A stretch of DNA of 64,000 nt from JARRPM01 sp963765545 (GCA_963765545.1 CAVXWW010000004.1:1364001-1428000), one strand, 5' to 3'; positions 29,418 to 41,188 are shown, numbered from the stretch's first letter. Numbers and translations are program-made. Notes: a model not told the origin generated them from the sequence alone.

Positions 29418-31342
29418 GGCCGCGGGCTCAGCTCACCGCTCACAACGAACTGGTCGTCGTGCACCGTGGCCTGGAACATCAGCAGGGTCCACAGCGGCGC
29501 GCTGTGGTCACGCAGGCCCGACTGGTGCTCATCGACCAGCCGCGTCAGGTACGCCTGGTTGAACATCCCGGTAGCCGCCAGTCCTCCACTCTCCAGCAGG
29601 TCCCGGCGCAGGCGTTCGCGCAGGGGGCCGCGAAACCACTTCGCCAGCGGCACGCCAAAGCCCATCTTGTCGCGATACAACACGTCCTGCGGCAGGTGGG
29701 GTTCCAGGGACTTCTTCAACAGATATTTGCCTTCCTGGCCACGCAGTTTCCAGGCAGGAGACAGACCGGACACCCACTCGGTGAACGGATGGTCCAGCAA
29801 CGGCACCCGCACCTCCAGCGCATGGGCCATGCTGGCGCGATCGACCTTGGTGAGGATGTCACCCACCAGGTAGGTTTTCATGTCCAGGTACTGGATCAGG
29901 GACAAGGGATCGTCCGTGGGGCTGTTGGCCGCGTGCTCGTCGAACACGCTGTGCACGGAATAGCCCTGCAGCTCACGCTTGAAGCCGTCACTGAACAGCG
30001 CGCGCGCGCTGTTCATCGCTGCAGATGGATACCGAGTGCAGGTAGGCCTGAACGGAGTTGCGGGCCAGGGCCTGGAAGGTGGTCTTGGCCCGAAACATGC
30101 GAGGCGCCCAGTCGGCCTTGGGGTAGAGCCGCCCCAGGGCGCCAAACAGTGGTTGGCGCAGGCCCAGGGGCAGAGCCTGGCGCAGGCGCTCCTCGTGCAT
30201 ATGCCAGCGATAGCGACGGTAGCCGGCAAAATGCTCGTCGCCACCGTCACCGGACAGCGCAACCGTTACCCGCCGCTTTGCCAGCTGGCATACCCGGTAG
30301 GTGGGAATGGCGGAGCTGTCGGCATAGGGTTCGTCGTAGAGCGCCGCCAGTTCGTCCAGCAGGCCGAAATCCTCACTGTCCACCGTCTCCTGGAAGTGGT
30401 TGGTGTGGTAGCGCTCCGCCACCATGGCGGCGTATTGCGTTTCATTGAACTCCCTGACGTCAAAGCCGATGGCGCAGGTGTTCACCGGCTCACTCTGCAG
30501 TTGCGGCCATCATCGCCACCACCGCACTGGAGTCGACCCCCCCGGACAGGAATGCGCCCAGGGGTACTTCCGCCACCAGTCGCACTTTTACCGCCTCTCG
30601 CATGCGCTCCAGCAGTTCGGCCTTGAGGTCCGCCTCGCTGGCCATCGCCACCGGCGGCGAAGGGAATATCCCAGTACTGCTGCTGCGCCGGTACCGGCTC
30701 CCCATGCCGAAACAGCATCGTATGCCCGGGGCGCAGTTTGTAGACATCGCGGTAGATGGTCTTGGGTTCCGGTACATAGCCCAGGGCGAAATAGTCCTCC
30801 ACCGCCCGGGGTTCGAGCTGCCGCGACAGCTGCGGATGGGCCTTGAGCACCTTCAGCTCCGAGCCGAAGATGAGCTGTCCATCGGGCAGCACGCTGTAGA
30901 ACAGGGGTTTGATGCCAAAACGATCCCGCGCCAAAAACAGGCTGCGGGCGGCCCGGTCGTAGAGACCGAAGGCAAACATTCCGCGAAAGCGGTGCACGCA
31001 GTCCGCGCCCCAGGCCTGCCAGGCGTAGAGGATCACCTCCGTGTCGCAGTGGGTGCGGAACTGGTAACCCAGGGCCCGCAGTTCCTGCATCAGTTCCTGG
31101 AAATTGTAGATCTCGCCGTTGTAGCTGACACAGATATTGCCATCGGCACTGAACATGGGCTGCTGGCCGCTGGCCAGATCGATAATGGACAGGCGCCGGT
31201 GGGCCAGGCCCACTCCGGGTTCCGTGTGCAGGCCGCCCTCGTCCGGGCCGCGGTGAAACTGGGTCTGGTTCATGGCGGCAAGCAGTTCGCGATCGGGCTC
31301 GCGCTGCTGCCGCAGGTCAAAGATGCCGGCGATACCACACAT
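29414..31342 (-). CDS. XrtA/PEP-CTERM system amidotransferase (asparagine-synthase family, frameshifted)
   Basis: Starts at ATG 31342 with CGIAGIFDLRQQREPDRELL, so the Cys2 glutaminase nucleophile is present. HRGPDEGGLHTEPGVGLAHR and SYNGEIYNFQELM complete the GATase-II domain (1-190). VPLGAFLSGGVDSSAVVAMM is the ATP-pyrophosphatase loop of the synthetase domain, and SGDGGDEHFAGYRRY another conserved block. Breaks near 30660, 30490 and 30030; the joined length of about 640 residues is right for the exosortase-associated family. It likely moves glutamine nitrogen onto a carboxylate of the sugar or of another acceptor. The gene follows stp2 by two bases. Confidence 0.92.
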
Positions 31343-31344
31343 AG

Positions 31345-32571
31345 TCAGGTCCTCTCCATTTGCCCTGAAGGCGGGGCGAGCCCCAGCAGTTCGTCGTAGA
31401 CCCCAAGGTAGGCGGACACGGTACGCTCCCATTCGAAATCTGTTGTTATCCTTTGCACCGCTGCGCGTCCCATATGGTCGCAACGGGCCGGGTCATCCAC
31501 CAGCGCGGTGATCGCCGCGGCCAGCGCTGGCACGTCCGCTACCGGCACCAGCAGGCCGGTCAATCCGTCCTGTACCAGTTCCGGATTGCCCCCCACCCGG
31601 GTAGCTATCACCGGCAGGCCGGTGGCCATGGCCTCCAGCACGGTGTTTGAGATACCTTCCCCGAGTGAGGGCAGCACAAACACGTCCATGCACGCCAACA
31701 AGTCGGGAATGTCGTCCCGGTCACCCGCCAGCCATACACTGTCTTCCAGGGCATACTGCTCTGATGGTGGCCGTTAACGCAGCGCGCTCCGGCCCATCGC
31801 CCACGAGTATACAGCGCAGGGTCTGCCGCTGCTGCGGATTTTCCCGGAAAATGTGTGCCAGTGCACGAATAAGGGTCTGCTGGTCCTTTACCGCCGCCAG
31901 CCGGCCCACGGTGCCCACTACCCGACAGCTGGCATCCGTCAGAAAACCGGCTGGCATGCCGGGCAGCGATGTCCGCACTGCGCGGTGTCGCACTGCCGCC
32001 GTCAGCTGTCGAATCGGGACGGGAAACGGCTGTGATCTACCCCATTGTAGATTTGCGCGACCTTGCCAGGGGCAATGCGCACGGTACTCACCAGCCATTG
32101 GGCCAGATCCTGGCTGACGGCAATATAGCGATGGATCAGCGGGCTCAGCAGGCGTCGCAGCCACTGGTACTTGCGGTTGCTGCCATCGAGATCACTCACA
32201 TCGCGCCCGTGCTCGCCATGCACCCGCTTGCAACCGGGAAACAGCAGGCCCAGCACCTGGGTTTCCAGTGCGGCGAGGTTACGGGTATGGACGATGGCCG
32301 GACGCAGGCGACGCAGGGTACGCCAGAGGCGCAAGTAGATAGCGGGATCGTGGCCCGGGCGTTTGTGCAGCTCGATTACCTCCACATCCGGCACGGTCAG
32401 GCGCCCGGCGAAGGCCTCGGCAGTGGTCAGGCAGATGATGGCGTGGCGATAGCGCCCGGGGGGGCTGCGGTTGATGATGTTGACCAGGCCGTTTTCCAGG
32501 CCACCCGTGCCCAACGCGTAGATGATATGGGCCACCAGGGGCGGCCCGGGTCTGTCATCGTCTAAGCGCAT
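31345..32571 (-). CDS. PEP-CTERM/exosortase-associated sugar transferase, Stp2-like (frameshifted)
   Basis: Starts at ATG 32571, seven bases after the exosortase stop. PPLVAHIIYALGTGGLENGL and VNIINRSPPGRYRHAIICL are hallmark N-terminal blocks of this subfamily. VHTRNLAALETQV and VHGEHGRDVSDLDGSNRKY follow, and RYIAVSQDLAQWL and IYNGVDHSRF lead into the C-domain. RVVGTVGRLAAVKDQQTLI and FVLPSLGEGISNTVLEAMA are in other frames. Breaks near 32020 and 31720. GT-B retaining glycosyltransferase of about 400 residues, always encoded near exosortase A. Confidence 0.9.
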
Positions 32572-32578
32572 CGGTCGC

Positions 32579-34202
32579 TCAACGCTGCCCTGCGCTGTTG
32601 CCCGTGCTGTCCTCAGGGCCAGGGTTTTCCAACGGCTCACGACTTCCCAGGGGCTCACGGCTGTCTAATGCCACCTCAATCGCGGCCTGGTAGTCGTCCA
32701 GGAAGGCCTGCAGGTCGCGGCGGGCCCGCTCCATGTCGGCATCTTCCGCCACCGATACGGCCAGGAATATCCGAGTGCCCTCCCGGCGGCCCTTGAGGAT
32801 TTGCTGTTGTGTCTCCAGCAGCTTCGCCAGGTAGTCCTGAGCGGTGTACCGACCGTCGATGCGGTACCAGTTCCAGACCAGAAGGCGCTGGCCGGGGCCG
32901 TCCAGTTCGCCTTCCAGCAGGCGCAGCGACTCCCGGTCGGCGCCGGAAATCGACACCATCTCCTGGCGGCTGACCCGCCAGGCGCTCCGGTCCTCGATAC
33001 GGACGCCAGGGAGAAGCGGTCTGCACCAGCTTGTGTTCCTCCTGTGCCAACAGGTACTGGCGCAGGAACAGGCCGACAGTGCCTCTCTCGGACCGATAGT
33101 ACTGATCCAGTTCCCGATCCGCCCCAGGTTGATTCGGTGCCCAGGACCAGCCCGGATCCGAAGCGGGTTGCCAATTCGACTGGGCGGCTACCGGCGCAGG
33201 CAGGGGTGCGAACCGGCCGGTGTCGGAGCCGCGCACCAGTGCCTGGGCCAGCATCGGACCCAGTGCACTGGCGACCAGCGCGAGGCCCAACACCAGCAGC
33301 GGCGCCAGCCCGCGTCGCGTCCCTGCAGCAGGGCCCTCGGGCGTTGGCGAGACAGGCTGTGGCGCCTCGTCCTCACGCCAGAAGCTGCCAACCCAGAACA
33401 ACAGCAGCATGACGACACCAAAGAAGACCCAGCCGTAGATCAGGTGATCCACACCCGTGGCCAGCTCCATACCGCTGAAGTGGCCGATCATTATGATCAT
33501 GAACGCTCGCAGGCTGTTGGCGGCGATCGGCATCAGGATGGATGCAAGCACGAACAGGCCGCGGCGCCACAGGCTCTGGTAGGTCAGGTAGGCGTAAAGC
33601 AGGCCAAGGGTGTATGAGGCAATGATGTAGCGCACACCACTGCAGCCCTCCACCACCTGCCAGCTGCCGCTGGGCAGGTGCAGCAGCCGCCCTTCTCGAT
33701 AGAGGGGGATGCCGGTGGCCCGAACCATCGCCGCAGCGCTGTCCGCAGTGAATTCCACCATGGGCTGAATCAGGCCCTCGCCCATAGGCACCGCCAGGAA
33801 CAGAAAAGCCAGGGGAAAGGCCAGACGCCAGGCAAGGGTCGTACCCAGCAGGGCCCAGATGCCGGTGACCAGGATGCCGACGAAGGCCAGTTGCCGAATC
33901 AAATTGATATCCATCATTTGGGCCAGCAACCAGACCAGGCCGCCGCCTGCTGTCAGCAGCAGCACCCAGGGCTGGGGGTGGGCCACAGCCCCCACCAGTT
34001 CCTCACGCTGACGCCACACCAACCACAGGCTGATGGGCAAAATCAGGAAACCGTGGGCGTAGGTATCCGAACTCAGCCAGAGATCAACCATAGAAGACAC
34101 GGTGTCGAAGAACAGCAGGGCCACCGCGAGGCAGTAGCCCGCCACCACCGCCACCAGGCCCCAGCCGGTATCGATCCTCAATCCCGGTTTAACGCTGCTC
34201 AC
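32579..34202 (-). CDS. xrtA: Exosortase A with C-terminal EpsI domain
   Basis: Inner-membrane cysteine protease-transpeptidase that recognises PEP-CTERM tails. About eight helices; the catalytic Cys is in WQVVEGCSGVRYIIAS (about residue 175), the Arg in ANSLRAFMIIMIGHFSG and the His in GVDHLIYGWVFFG. The N-terminal SSDTYAHGFLILPISLWLVW is the exosortase A/EpsH opening. The last ~200 residues form the EpsI domain (QSNWQPASDPGWSWAP, LVWNWYRIDGRYTAQDYLAK). A break near 33010 separates the two domain parts, with REPLENPGPEDST at the end. Start GTG 34202 overlaps stp1 by 14 bases. EpsI as a fusion is usual in this clade. Function follows from the family; the substrate in this window is the PEP-CTERM protein at 57174-58201. 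Confidence 0.94.
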
Positions 34203-35523
34203 AACATCCACCACGCTTCTGATACTCCCGTCCGTACCTGGGCACCGCGCCCTCATCCCCCAGCAACAACACCACTTCCGGCAGGTTGTCCTCCCAGCTG
34301 AAACCCCGTTGTACGCAGGAGCGCGCCCTATCTCCCACCGTTTCATGCACACCGGCGATTATTTCGGCCAGCAGGCGCTGGTAGTCCGCCGGTGAATCGG
34401 CCAGCAATACCTCCTCGCCGTCGGCAGCGGCGATGCCCTCCAGGCCCTTGCGACTGACCAGCACCGGCCGCGCCATGGCCATGGCCTCCAGCACCTTGTT
34501 CTGCACACCGCGGGCGATGCGCATGGGGGCCACCGCCGCCAGCGCATGTTTCAGGTAGGGGCGCACATCCGCTACCCGGCCGGTAACGGCAATGCCCGGC
34601 TCTGCCGCCAGCAGCTGCACCGCCCGGGCGGGGTTGCCGCCGACAATGGTAAAGGTGAGTGCCGGATATTCCTGGAGCAGCGCGGGGAAAACTTCGCGGG
34701 CGAACCAGACCACTGCATCCACGTTGGGCCAGTAGTCCATCGCACCGGTAAACACCAGCGGCAGGCTGCCCGCTGGAAAGGGACTGGGCTGCGGGGCCGC
34801 GCGATCGAACTCCGGATCAAAGTAGGCACAATTGACACCGTTGTTATAGAAGCCGATTTTATGGGCGGTGGCAGGTGAGAGCTGGTGGAACAGATCGGCC
34901 TCGGTGCAGGAGACGAACAAGCCGGCGTCAAACTGTGCCGCCAGCGCCTGTTCCAGCGCCAGCAGGCAGCGAGCCTCGCGCCGGTAGACCCAGCTCAGGG
35001 GCCAGGGTTTCTGCTGCGCATACTGCTGCCACTTGTCCGAGTCCACGTCTACGAAATCGATCACCTTGCGCTCAAAGCCCTCCCCGCCTGCCGGCAGGAA
35101 CTGGGCCATTGCCGAGGAGTAGACGATCGCATGGCGGATGCCGTGTGTCGCCACGGTCTGTGCTACCCATTTTCGCAGCCCGGCGTCGGCATAGTACGGA
35201 ATCGACAGGGCCTCGCCGGACAGCAGGCCTCGCAGGCTACGGACAGTGGCCATGCGGGTATCGAGCGGGCGCAGGCAAACGGCCTTGCAAAACTTTTCCA
35301 CCTCGGGCGCCCAGGGCCAGTCCTGCGGATCGTCGACGAAACTGCCCAGGTAGATATCAAAATGCTGACTGAGGTGATGCAACAGATGGAAAGAACGTAT
35401 CTTGTCACCCTTGTTCGGCGGATACGGAATCCGGTGACACAGGAACAGCAGGGGTGGTTTAGGCCCGGGCGGCGTCTGCGTGAGCGCGTCCGCATAGCCG
35501 GGCGCTGGCATTGCTCCGGTCAT
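34189..35523 (-). CDS. PEP-CTERM/exosortase-associated sugar transferase, Stp1-like
   Basis: Intact, 444 residues from ATG 35523. PPLLFLCHRIPYPPNKGDKI and RSFHLLHHLSQHFDIYLG are the subfamily signature. VIDFVDVDSDKWQQYA, VSCTEADLF and IGFYNNGVNCAYFDPEF follow, then LPLVFTGAMDYWPNVDAVVW in the donor domain and NKVLEAMAMARPVLVS, the E-containing sugar-nucleotide site. GT-B fold enzyme of the cytoplasm that, with Stp2, belongs to the conserved XrtA core. The end overlaps the exosortase start; two bases separate its start from the femAB-like stop. No frame break. Confidence 0.93.
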   Translation of the reverse strand: MTGAMPAPGYADALTQTPPGPKPPLLFLCHRIPYPPNKGDKIRSFHLLHHLSQHFDIYLGSFVDDPQDWPWAPEVEKFCKAVCLRPLDTRMATVRSLRGLLSGEALSIPYYADAGLRKWVAQTVATHGIRHAIVYSSAMAQFLPAGGEGFERKVIDFVDVDSDKWQQYAQQKPWPLSWVYRREARCLLALEQALAAQFDAGLFVSCTEADLFHQLSPATAHKIGFYNNGVNCAYFDPEFDRAAPQPSPFPAGSLPLVFTGAMDYWPNVDAVVWFAREVFPALLQEYPALTFTIVGGNPARAVQLLAAEPGIAVTGRVADVRPYLKHALAAVAPMRIARGVQNKVLEAMAMARPVLVSRKGLEGIAAADGEEVLLADSPADYQRLLAEIIAGVHETVGDRARSCVQRGFSWEDNLPEVVLLLGDEGAVPRYGREYQKRGGCCEQR

Positions 35524-35527
35524 GGCA

Positions 35528-36560
35528 CTACCCGAGGTTGCGGGCCAGCGGCGGCCCCAACAGGTTCGCCACCGGCAGGGGCAGCTTGGTCCAGGTATTC
35601 ACCAGCAGGCGGTATTTCGGGTTCAGGGGATTCACATCCGGGACCGCCGGCGACTTTACCAGGTAGTACTCATAGGGCAGCGGTTGTGGCTCAAAACCGA
35701 AGTTCTTCTTGAAACTGAAAGGGCCGGTATCGGCCTTGCTGCGACCGAAGTCGAACAGTTTGTAACCCTGCTCGCGGGAGCGCCGCATCAACTCCCAGTA
35801 CATGAAATGGTTCACGCCCTTGATGGTGCGGGCCTCAGCGGTGCTGCCGCCGTAGTAGGGCAAGACCTCGTCGCGGAAGTAGAAGTTCATCACCCCCGCC
35901 ACATCCTGCCCCGCCCGGGTGATCATCAACACGCTGCAGTCATCGGCAAATACCTCCTGCAGTATCCGCAGGTATTTGGCCGAAAAAACCGGGGTACCCA
36001 GGTTGCGCACACTCTCTGAGTACACCCGGTAGAGGCGATCAGTGCCCTCGTCCCACTCACTTTGCAGACCCTCCCCGATGCCCTTGCGGATCATTGCCCG
36101 CTGGCGGTTGGGGATGGCCATCAGGTTGGCCTCGTCATCCGGCTCAATGGCTTTCCTGAAAGTGAAATAGAGCTCTTTTACCGGCCAGCCGGAGTCGCTG
36201 GCGCGGTAGTTACGCAACTCCAGGGCACCCACCTTCAGACGATCCGCAAGCTCGCAGGCATGCTTGCGCAGGGCGACCGCGGCCTCCTCTGTGTCCGCAA
36301 CGATCCCCCCATACACACAAAATGGCAAGGAGGACAGGGAGTGGCCGAACAGGACGCTCCTGATCTCCGCCAGGGGCAGGATGCCGACGATAGCGCCGTC
36401 CTGCTTCTGCATAGAGGAAATGGGTTTTGTGGCCAAACGCACGCTCCAGAACAGTTTTCCAGCCGGAGCGGTGGAAGAAGGTGGCGTCGGGCGCCGCCTG
36501 CACATAGCGATCCCATGCATCGAACGCCGTCGCATCCAGTTCTTTTACCACCAGCGACAT
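35528..36560 (-). CDS. FemAB-like protein of the PEP-CTERM locus (frameshifted)
   Basis: Starts at ATG 36560, sharing its A with the deacetylase stop (TGATG). MSLVVKELDATAFDAWDRYV and TFFHRSGWKTVLERAFGH open the first GNAT half; after a break near 36410 come GILPLAEIRSVLFG and SLPFCVYGGIVAD, and NFYFRDEVLPYYGGS, NHFMYWELMRRS and FDFGRSKADTGPFSFKKNFG complete the second GNAT half. FemAB-family proteins transfer amino acids or acyl groups to amino groups; in PEP-CTERM loci the reaction is unproven. About 344 residues, cytoplasmic, no signal peptide. Confidence 0.88.
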
Positions 36561-37448
36561 CAGGACAGATTCCCCGGCGCAGTGCCTGGCAGGAAAATGT
36601 CATCCATACGGCCCCACTGGAAATCCTTCAGCAGTTGCTCCAGCCGGCCGTAGGTACGGTGCAGGTTCAGGTAGTGACGGAAGCGGGTTTTCAGGTCCAG
36701 GCCCTCGGGCCTGGGCTGTTCCGGATCGATTTCCCAGGGATGGAAATAGAAGATACCCGACTGCCCCTCCTCCCGGTTGACGCGGTTGAGGGCCCAGCGG
36801 GAAAACGCATAGGGAAACAGGCGGAACCAACCACCGCCACCGCAATTGAGATTGCGGCCCGCCAGCGCCACGGTAGTAATGGGAATCTCCAGTAACTTGT
36901 CATCGATCGCCTGAAAGGCAAAGCGCGGCGCGTCCGGGATGCCGTAATGGTCGTGGCGCACAGGTACAATGCTGGAACTGTAGCGGTAACCCGCCTCGGC
37001 CAGTTCGTTCCAGGCCCAGGTTTCGCTGGCGCCTATGGAATAACTGGCGGCGCGGTAGCCCTTGACGGCCTGGCCGCCAATATCTTCCAGCTGCTTGCGA
37101 GTACGGCTGACGTCCGCGCGAAACTCCGCGGGGGTCTGGGTGCTGACCCTGATATGTTCCCAGCCATGGCTGGCCAGCTCATGGCCATTGTCGACGATTT
37201 TCCTGATCAGGCCAGGGTAGCGCTCGGCCACCCAGCCCAGGGTAAAAAAGGTGCCTCGCACATTGTGGGCGGCGAAACAGCTCGAGGATGCGCTCGGTAT
37301 TGCCCTCCACCCGGCAGGGGTGATCATTCCAGTCCTCGCGATTGAGGTGGGGTTCGAAGGCGGACACCTGGAAATAGTCTTCCACATCGACAGTCATGGC
37401 ATTGATCACGGCGGCTGATCCGGGCTGGCCGGTGGCTGGCTCCATCAT
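36560..37448 (-). CDS. Polysaccharide deacetylase, PEP-CTERM locus type (frameshifted)
   Basis: ATG 37448 overlaps the epimerase stop (ATGA). NAMTVDVEDYFQVSAFEP carries the catalytic and metal Asp residues of the NodB domain; after a break near 37270, AAHNVRGTFFTLGWVAERYP and NGHELASHGWEHIRVS give the His metal ligands (HGWEH), and GYRAASYSIG follows. CGGGGWFRLFPYAFSRWALN and IFYFHPWEIDPEQPRPEG are subfamily blocks. About 295 residues. The protein has no clear export signal. It should remove acetyl from N-acetylated sugars of the exopolysaccharide or its precursor. Confidence 0.92.
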
Positions 37449-38584
37449 CCACGCCCTGCCGCCCAGGTGTTGATCGCCGCGACGATGCGCTGCGCGGCCT
37501 TGCCATCCCACAGCTCGGGCACCCTGCCCGCCTTGCCACCCCCGGACATTATCTCCTCGTAACAGTCGAGAATTTTGACTGCATCCGTGCCTACCACTGT
37601 ATTTGTCCCCTGTTCGACCGTAATCGGGCGCTCGGTATTTTCCCTGCAGGGTGATACAGGGAACACCCAGCGCCGTCGTCTCCTCCTGGATACCACCGGA
37701 ATCGGTCAATACGATACGCGCCTCGCGCATAAGACCCAGCATCTCCAGATAGCCCTGCGGTGGCAAGGTTTTAATGGCGAAACTGCCAAGTAAATCACTC
37801 AAGCCGGCAGCCGCAATGCGCGCCTCGGTGCGGGGGTGGATGGGGAACAGCAGGGGCGTGCGCTGGCTGATCTTGCCCCAGCACTTTCAGTAATCTCTCC
37901 AGCACCACAGGGTCGTCCACGTTGGAGGGGCGGTGCAGGGTTATCAGGCCATAACCGCCTTGTGTCGTCAGCTGATACCCCGGCACTGGCCAGGGTCGCA
38001 CTGGCGGGAACGGCATGTTCCAGGTTGAACAGCAGGGTGTCGATCATCACATTGCCGACGAAATGTACCCTGCTGCGCGCTATGCCTTCTCGCGCAAGGT
38101 TGTCTTCTGCACTGGCTTCGGTGGTGAACAACAGCTCGGATAGCTGGTCAGTAAGAATGCGGTTGATTTCCTCCGGCATTTGCCTGTCGCCACTGCGCAG
38201 GCCCGCCTCCACGTGAATCACCGGAATACCCTTTTTCACCGCCACCAGGGCGCAGGCGATGGTGGAATTGACGTCGCCCACCACCAGCACCGCTGCCGGG
38301 GGATTGTCATCCAGCACCGGCTCGAAGCGCTTCATGATATCGGCTGTTTGCTGGGCGTGGCTGCCGGAGCCGACCTCCAGGTCGATATCCGGCTCGGGGA
38401 TATGCAACTGATCGAAGAAGGAGTGCTTCATCGCGGCGTCGTAATGCTGGCCGGTGTGGAGCAACCGCGCCTTGAGCAATGAATCAGCCTGTGCGAAAGC
38501 CCGCATGATGGGCGCGATTTTCATAAAGTTGGGGCGGGCCCCCACAACGCAGAGTATATGCCCCGCCCCCATTGCTATCGCCAT
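37445..38584 (-). CDS. wecB: UDP-N-acetylglucosamine 2-epimerase (non-hydrolysing), XrtA-locus copy (frameshifted)
   Basis: Starts at ATG 38584 with GHILCVVGARPNFMKIAPIM. LLHTGQHYDAAMKHSFF, VVGDVNSTIACALVA and HVEAGLRSGDRQMPEEINR are diagnostic. Other frames give GYGLITLHRPSNVDDP, IVLTDSGGIQEETTALGVPC and ENTERPITVEQGTN, the C-terminal UDP-binding blocks. Breaks near 38000, 37800 and 37650. Product of about 375 residues. It supplies UDP-ManNAc; with the TviB-type dehydrogenase this could feed an N-acetylmannosaminuronic acid residue. It starts 12 bases after the outer-membrane barrel gene. Confidence 0.9.
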
Positions 38585-38595
38585 GATATTATTTC

Positions 38596-40132
38596 CTACA
38601 AACCTATGCTGAGCGTCAGGATGAACCGGTTCTCGGTGTATTCATTAAAAGACGTTATCGGACTGCCGGTCGGTATAGGTGTAATCAAAAGAGAGATTGG
38701 TATTCATGCCCAGCTGTCGCTGTACGCCCAGGTTGAATCTCCATTGTTCAGAGCCGCTGGACGATATCGTTGGCGTTATCCGAGCCTTTGGGCTGCTGCT
38801 CGCTCCAGCTCAGGCCGGAAGATAAAGACAAGACACGCGAAAGGCTGCGACTGGCTGTGGCGGATACACCACGGTATTGTGTTTCGTTAAAGTCCGTCAG
38901 GACATTTCCCTGGCTCTGGTCCTCCTTCGTCTGGTCGGACTGGAAGGCATTCAGGCCGAAACTGGTACGGCGCCCCTGAAAAGAATAACCGAGGGTAAAC
39001 CGCTCGTCCAGAATAGGGCTATTGCTGAGCGTGGTCTGGCCCGGGTTAAGCTCTCCAGGCGGACCAAACTCGGGATCTGGGGGCTGGGTGCTCCCCAGCG
39101 AGCGAATATCGCGGTTATAGGTCAGCTCCTTGGAATAATCTGCGCTCAACACACTGCGCTTATGTCGATGAGTTGATGGAAAATCTGGGCGAATTACCAT
39201 AAAACCGGTTGCCATTGCCGGCCTCCACCGTGGTGCGTGCATTGGGTGTCCAGCGCACCCCGGCATCCCAGTAATCGCCATCCATGTCGTCGCGGGAAGA
39301 GACAAAATCATTCCACTCGTTGCCGACAAAGCCATTGACCTGCCAGAACCGGTTTAGCTGGTAGCCAAGGTTGAGCTGCGCGGATTTCAACTCGCTGTCA
39401 TTGTTGATTTCACGGCCGGGTGTATCTGAATAGGATGTCTTGGAGTAATCACCCTGGAGCCCCCAGCTGAACTTTGACACACCCGGCACACTGCCCAACA
39501 GAAAATTCACGCTCTGTTGGGAGCTGTCACCCACAATATCCTGTGTGTTGTACTGGTCATCCCAGGTATAGCGCAGGGTCAGCTGGGCAACATCCTTGAA
39601 ACGGCGGGACACATAGGGGCTGATACTGTAGTCATAGGTGGTATTGGTGTTGCCGGTCCGGTTCAGGGAGTCTCCCCCGCCGGACGCGAAAGGCGTAATT
39701 TCATTCTGGTAAATATTGGCGTTGGCGTCGATGAAGAGCCATTGCTCCACCAAGATAGCATCGGCAGCCCCGCAGAGTCTGGGCGCGAACTGCTCCCTGT
39801 CGCTGCCAAACTGTCCGACCACTGCAGCCCTCGTCTTCAAGATTGCCATCAGAAAGACTGTTGAACTCAACAGATCCCGAAAGATCCAGGTTTGCCCTGT
39901 TTCCATCGGCCGCAATGCCTCCGGAGGGTGTTACCTTCGCAATCCACTGCCCTTTTTCATTGTCCTTCGACAGACAGACATTGTCCGTATATTCGATCGC
40001 GGGCGCCACACGGGCACTGGTAGTCCACTCTGCGGCGGCTGCACCGTTGGCAATAGCCAGTCCGAGAGAAATGGGCCCAAGTTTTTGCAACAGGCATCTA
40101 TGAGCCGCGTGCAACTGCATGTTAACCGTCAC
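38596..40132 (-). CDS. PEP-CTERM system-associated outer-membrane beta-barrel protein (frameshifted)
   Basis: ATG 40132 overlaps the kinase stop. A signal peptide (LGLAIANGAAAAEWTT, cleavage after AAA) is followed by VAPAIEYTDNVCLS, the usual start of this large barrel family. After it come alternating strands such as TYDYSISPYVSRRFKD, LTLRYTWDDQYNTQD, LQGDYSKTSYSDTPG and FTLGYSFQGRRTSFGLNAF; the last strand near 38600 ends in a hydrophobic SIGL. Breaks near 39840, 39180 and 38760. About 510 residues. It probably serves as an outer-membrane pore or anchor for polysaccharide export; the precise role is unproven. Confidence 0.82.
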
Positions 40133-41131
40133 TCACCCGATACAGGCTCACGGCCACTGCTGCCATACCCGTAACCATAACCGTACTGGCGAGCGGCATA
40201 GCCATACCCATAGCCGAAGAGCCTGCTATGCTTGCGCGCCCTGTTAAGCAGCAATCCCACTGTCTTGTCCTGCCCTATATGCTCCATGGCCTGGGTGACT
40301 GCGTTCTGGGGCGTCGTTTCCGCGCCGACAACAAACACTATCTGCCCCATCAGGTTGGCCAGTACACCCGCTTCCGTGGTGAGCAATAAAGGCGGTGAGT
40401 CAAATACAACAACGCGATCGGGGTAGCGCTCCGACAATTCCAGCATCAGGCGGCGCATAGAGTCGCTGGCCAACAGCTCATTGGAATGTGCGTGAACATT
40501 GCCAGCCGGCAGTATCCTGAGCTTTTCCACGTTGGTGGGGAGAATGACATCCCCCACACCGATACCCTTATTCTCCAGTACGTCGATAAGGCCAGGACTA
40601 CCGGGCGGAACCCCCAGTACACGACCGGCCTCGGCCTTGGCGGTATCGGCGTCCACAAACAGCACGGTCTTATCCTGCTCCATGGCGATACTCAGGGCCA
40701 GGTTAATGGATGAAAAGGTTTTGCCGTCACCCTGCAAGGCACTGGTCACCATTATCAGGTTGGCATTTTTGATCGGCACCGCCGAGTGACCCGCAATATT
40801 GGTCAACAGGGGGCGCTTGATAGTACGGTATTCCTCGGCAATGGCACTGCGAGGAATTGACGGTGTCAGGAATCCCAATTCGCTGCAGGGAGTCGAACGG
40901 GATAATGACGGGCTCTCGAGTTTCGCCGATGCCAGTTGAAGATGGCTTACCCCCTGGCTGACTGGAATTTTCGTCGGCCGGCGGAACCTGCGCCCTGGCG
41001 GCCTTCTGTACTGTATCCTCAGAGTCTTCTGCAAACTCTCCGGCGGCCGAGCCGGCGACCAACGGGTCACTGGCGCTCCCGGAACTGACCTGACTCTGCA
41101 ACGTGTCTACCGCCTTCTCAATAATACTCAT
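40129..41131 (-). CDS. Exopolysaccharide/PEP-CTERM locus tyrosine autokinase (frameshifted)
   Basis: Starts at ATG 41131 with SIIEKAVDTLQ. A Pro/Ser-rich linker follows; then after a break near 40880, SAIAEEYRTIKRPLLTNI leads into VTSALQGDGKTFSSINLAL (Walker A), TVLFVDADT (A' motif) and RVVVFDSPPLLLT (Walker B). The C-terminal tail has a tyrosine-glycine cluster, LFGYGYGYAARQYGYGYGYG, the probable autophosphorylation site. BY-kinase cytoplasmic part without its own membrane helices; it should pair with the chain-length protein encoded 58 bases upstream to set polymer length. About 330 residues. Confidence 0.88.
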
Positions 41132-41188
41132 GCCTGTTCCCGTTCGTGAAAGTCCGGATTGCCCTGTCAATCACTCAAATCCAACCAC

